From an uncultured Eggerthella sp. (GTDB taxonomy: Bacteria > Actinomycetota > Coriobacteriia > Coriobacteriales > Eggerthellaceae), in NCBI GenBank assembly GCA_900542265.1, contig UQML01000015.1, forward strand, positions 1 through 42,772: 42,772 bases of DNA, in the 5' to 3' direction. The position numbers were made by a program, and so were the translations under genes. The notes under the pieces are model-generated. The model searched no databases. It was not told where the DNA came from and worked only from the letters and a program-made list of their open reading frames with translations. Shown piece after piece: positions 41,551-42,772 of this stretch (positions within the stretch are counted from its first letter, which is position 1; the number at the start of each line of letters is the position of its first letter).

Positions 41551-42600
41551 ATGACTGCTATTCTTGATACTACGGTGTCGATGGAAGAGGTAGCACCCAG
41601 TCTCTACCATGTTGAAGTCCCTTTAGCTGACAACCCGTTGCGTGCGCTCAATTCATATATTATTGCCGGTCCCGATAAAACAACGATTATTGATGTGGGC
41701 TTTAATCACCCTGCATGTGAGGCGGCTCTTGATGCGGCCCTTGCTCGTATTGGACGTGATTGGGAATCAGTCGAGATTGTGCTCACTCATTCTCACCCTG
41801 ATCATACGGGCAATCTTGATCGTATTTGGCGCCGTTGGATGCGCATTTATGCGCATATGCATTCTTTTCAAGAGGTAAATAGCTTGATGGATATGCAATC
41901 TACGGTATATAACCCGTTGTTGCGACATCTGGTAGATCCTCATGTTATTGATGAATCACAGCAAAATCGTGATGCGCGTGCGTTTAGTGTTTCGGCGGAA
42001 TTACTACCGCTGCGCAATCAGCCTGATATGTTTTATCTTACCGATGGCGATGTGTATCACAACGGAGATTATCGCTTTGAAGTCATCACGACTCCGGGGC
42101 ACGATGATTGGCATATTTGCTTGTATGAGCCAAATAAAAAGCTCTTGATCTCAGGCGATCATATTTTGGAACGCATTACGCCTACTATCATGAGTTGGGT
42201 GACTTCGTATGATGCACTCAATGAGTTTATGTGCTCGCTTGATAAAGTACGCGACTTAGAGGTTGACCTGATCCTTCCAGGGCACGGCAATCTTTTTGCT
42301 GGCGTGGCAGAGCGTGTAGATTTCCTGAAAGCTTTTCATGGAAAGCGACTTGAAGAGCTCTATGCTCTTGTTGCCGATGGGCATGCCAGCATCATTGATA
42401 TTGCGCGCAGTGCAACGTGGAAACATCAGGATTGGGATTCATGGACGCTTGATCAGAAGTTTTATTCGTTAGGGGAAACGTTTGCTCATCTGGTCTATCT
42501 GGTTAATGAGGGGCGTATCACCATGACTATCAATAAGAATAAGCGGCGTTTTTACGTGGACGATCAATGGGATGTCAAGCCGCGCGGCGACGTGATATAA
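41551..42600 (+). CDS. MBL-fold metallo-hydrolase
   Basis: A 349-residue hydrolase of the metallo-beta-lactamase fold with the full dinuclear zinc motif His80-His82-Asp84-His85 (LTHSHPDHTGN) and later ligands in TPGHDDWH, ISGDHIL and LPGHGNLF. A C-terminal helical extension of about 90 residues (from SIIDIARSATW) resembles the winged-helix tail of LACTB2-like hydrolases. The substrate is unknown. AGGAGGGCTC stands before ATG 41551, with a second AGGAGGG 11 bases earlier. Probably cotranscribed with the glycosyltransferase gene. Confidence 0.9.
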   Translation: MTAILDTTVSMEEVAPSLYHVEVPLADNPLRALNSYIIAGPDKTTIIDVGFNHPACEAALDAALARIGRDWESVEIVLTHSHPDHTGNLDRIWRRWMRIYAHMHSFQEVNSLMDMQSTVYNPLLRHLVDPHVIDESQQNRDARAFSVSAELLPLRNQPDMFYLTDGDVYHNGDYRFEVITTPGHDDWHICLYEPNKKLLISGDHILERITPTIMSWVTSYDALNEFMCSLDKVRDLEVDLILPGHGNLFAGVAERVDFLKAFHGKRLEELYALVADGHASIIDIARSATWKHQDWDSWTLDQKFYSLGETFAHLVYLVNEGRITMTINKNKRRFYVDDQWDVKPRGDVI

Positions 42601-42652
42601 GCGCTCACGGTTGTGTTTGCTACAATAAGTGTTTATCAAAGAAAGGATAAAC

Positions 42653-42742
42653 ATGGCTGACACACTGCAATCTCAAGAGCGTTTAAATCTCTACGATAAT
42701 TTTGTAAACGTTAATTCTGTTGACCCTTCTTTATATGAGAAG
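42653..42742 (+). CDS. Partial gene, first 30 codons only (possibly citrate synthase)
   Basis: ATG 42653 with AAAGGATAAAC and a TACAAT (42621-42626) upstream opens a frame that is cut at 42742 by adapter sequence. The visible 30 residues (MADTLQSQER..., ending in SVDPSLYEK) are too few to name it. The DPxLYEK segment resembles the stretch before the VKRGLRN motif of anaerobe-type citrate synthases; this is a guess. Confidence 0.6.
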
Positions 42743-42772
42743 CTGTCTCTTATACACATCTGACGCTGCCGA
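42743..42772. other. Nextera transposase adapter read-through (not genomic)
   Basis: The last 30 bases begin with CTGTCTCTTATACACATCT, the exact reverse complement of the 19-bp Tn5 mosaic end, and go on with GACGCTGCCGA, the Nextera read-1 adapter. This is sequencing-library carry-over at a contig end. Confidence 0.98.

Noticed and set aside
1..42742. CRISPR array, prophage, insertion sequence or toxin-antitoxin pair
   Set aside because: No spaced direct repeats of CRISPR type and no transposase, integrase, phage structural or toxin genes were found; the short tandem repeats are directly adjacent copies.

Overview
The window is a contig-like piece of a moderately low-GC Gram-positive genome. 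A cell-surface protein with a sorting-type C-terminus, a stand-alone FIST protein, a CsoR-CopA copper locus, an IscR-like Rrf2 regulator and several CoA-dependent genes (two crotonases, a CaiB/BaiF transferase, an acetyl-CoA hydrolase/transferase-type enzyme, an opine-dehydrogenase homologue) fit an anaerobic actinobacterium of the class Coriobacteriia. That assignment is inferred from gene content; no rRNA or marker phylogeny is available. The last 30 bases are not genomic: they match the Nextera transposase adapter, so the contig really ends at 42742, inside a gene.

Layout. 1-923: 3' end of a repeat-rich, probably calcium-binding surface protein with a strong terminator. 1478-5239 (-): purL. 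5506-6277 (+): DUF3781-like protein and rnhA. 6274-8646 (-): hybrid histidine kinase with two receivers, one degenerate. 9120-10004 (-): methionine aminopeptidase with a SEC-C zinc motif. 10282-12995 (+): FIST protein and aldehyde dehydrogenase. 13158-15338 (+): polysaccharide flippase followed 9 bp later by a MraZ-like protein. 15383-17716: CPBP membrane protease (-), SufE-like protein without its cysteine (+), EamA transporter (-). 17764-20151 (-): polysaccharide deacetylase with a very long cytoplasmic tail. 20336-23327 (+): copper operon with two CsoR-type operators, csoR, and copA carrying an in-frame CopZ domain with its own ribosome binding site. 23701-28655: desulforedoxin-like protein, crotonase, Gfo/Idh/MocA oxidoreductase, universal stress protein, CoA-transferase. 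28857-28932: tRNA-Thr(CGT). 29204-32477: MATE transporter, COG1237-type metallo-hydrolase, second crotonase. 32481-35769: iscU, nifS and cysK in one operon, divergent from an IscR-like regulator across a shared palindrome. 35876-38568 (-): octopine-dehydrogenase homologue and CaiB/BaiF CoA-transferase. 38694-39902 (-): CmpB-type membrane protein. 40105-42600 (+): glycolipid-type glycosyltransferase and MBL-fold hydrolase. 42653-42742: start of a last gene.

Functionally the window mixes housekeeping genes (purL, map, rnhA, cysteine and Fe-S supply), envelope functions (surface protein, flippase, deacetylase, glycosyltransferase), copper homeostasis and a dispersed acyl-CoA metabolic set. No prophage, insertion sequence, CRISPR array or classical defence island is visible. 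The most notable items are the CopA-CopZ fusion with a retained internal start, the cysteine-less SufE homologue, the MraZ-like gene coupled to a flippase, and the degenerate receiver domain of the histidine kinase.
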